This document shows, in pieces, positions 34,265 through 34,678 of a stretch of DNA of 34,678 nt. Position 1 is the stretch's first letter. Each line of letters opens with the position of its first letter. Under the pieces are notes generated by a model. That model was not told where the DNA came from and made no database searches. It saw nothing but the letters and a program-made list of their open reading frames with translations. Position numbers and translations under genes: made by a program. Source of the DNA: an uncultured Methylococcaceae bacterium (GTDB taxonomy: Bacteria; Pseudomonadota; Gammaproteobacteria; Methylococcales; Methylomonadaceae); contig CAIPPE010000264.1 in the NCBI GenBank assembly GCA_903866825.1, forward strand, positions 1 to 34,678, read 5' to 3'.

Positions 34265-34678
34265 TTAAGTATGATCAGCTAACCATGTTTCTAAGTCTGT
34301 CATGGCGTTAAAGTCTAGCAATGCATCGGCTAAATCTTCTAGTTTTTCTAAAGGATAGGTCGGGAAGCTTTGTAAGATTGTTTCAAGTTCAGATTGTACG
34401 CCGAATTTACGTCTTAATAAACGACTCAGTAATTTAATACATTCTTCTTGTTGCCCTTTTTGTTCACCTTCTGCAGATACTTCTTGATAAAAGCGGGTAT
34501 CTTGTAATTTTACTTCATATACAGATAGCATTTGTTTAATCTCCTCGCGGCTTAAGTGCGGTAACTTATAAACCAAAATAGTTTCAATAAGATCCAAACC
34601 TTCTACATCTACTTTATCAAGTCGCTCTGCTAAATCTTTGGCTCGACTTATTGTCTGTTCTTTATCACTGACAATCAA
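34265..34678 (-). CDS. Rpn/DUF2887-type nuclease-family protein, C-terminal part
   Basis: 137 residues up to the window edge; the frame stays open there, so the N-terminal PD-(D/E)XK core lies outside and the TTG at 34676 need not be a start. The visible part follows the C-terminal pattern of DUF2887/Rpn-type (recombination-promoting nuclease, PDDEXK transposase-like) proteins: YKLPHLSREEIKQML, DTRFYQEVSAEGEQKGQQEE, LLSRLLRRKFG and the end ADALLDFNAMTDLETWL. Members are often multicopy and linked to mobile DNA. Confidence 0.8.
   Translation of the reverse strand: MIVSDKEQTISRAKDLAERLDKVDVEGLDLIETILVYKLPHLSREEIKQMLSVYEVKLQDTRFYQEVSAEGEQKGQQEECIKLLSRLLRRKFGVQSELETILQSFPTYPLEKLEDLADALLDFNAMTDLETWLADHT

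Overview
The window reads as chromosomal DNA of a gammaproteobacterium, most likely a methanotroph-type Methylococcales or a close relative. This rests on housekeeping genes (rsmD beside two M16 peptidases, heme O synthase coupled to a ybiB-type gene) and on methanotroph-like accessory genes (TonB receptor/YfiR/CHASE-type hybrid kinase, PaaK-like ligase, GH17-like membrane protein). That assignment is inference; no rRNA or tRNA gene was seen.

Layout. 1-5.7 kb: the 3' part of an M18 aminopeptidase, a convergent thiopurine methyltransferase gene, a small membrane-anchored protein and a 1063-residue hybrid sensor kinase. 5.8-13.4 kb is a rearranged segment. A second yfbR-like gene appears in two same-strand halves, the C-terminal half at 5784-6207 and the N-terminal half at 13177-13372. 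Between them lie a dinB 5' remnant with a nonsense codon, a remnant resembling the helix-turn-helix end of a serine recombinase, a three-gene signalling operon (TonB-dependent receptor, YfiR-like periplasmic protein, hybrid kinase) and an intact yfbR-like gene. 13.4-23.7 kb is mostly conserved: a PRC-barrel protein between two copies of a 30-bp repeat, a GGCT-like gene coupled to a PaaK-like ligase gene, a GH17-like membrane protein, rsmD, two M16 peptidases, heme O synthase and a YbiB-like protein. 23.7-26.3 kb: a helical protein of unknown function, a zinc alcohol dehydrogenase and a fibronectin-III-like protein.

26.4-34.7 kb is an accessory, defence-like region. It opens with fifteen 21-bp tandem units arranged in 63-bp triplets. 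Next come four toxin-antitoxin type II loci packed into 1.2 kb; every PIN toxin that can be seen is cut after its N-terminal part, while two antitoxins remain intact. A truncated DUF4007-like gene and a small partner gene follow. The centre of interest is a 968-residue Ski2-like helicase with a C-terminal PD-(D/E)XK-type nuclease motif, followed by a gene for a zinc-ribbon HNH nuclease. A convergent methyltransferase gene and the C-terminal part of an Rpn/DUF2887-type protein close the window.

The strongest candidates for something undescribed are the helicase-nuclease plus HNH pair, the toxin-antitoxin graveyard, the split yfbR gene with its roughly 7-kb interior, and the 21/63-bp tandem array.
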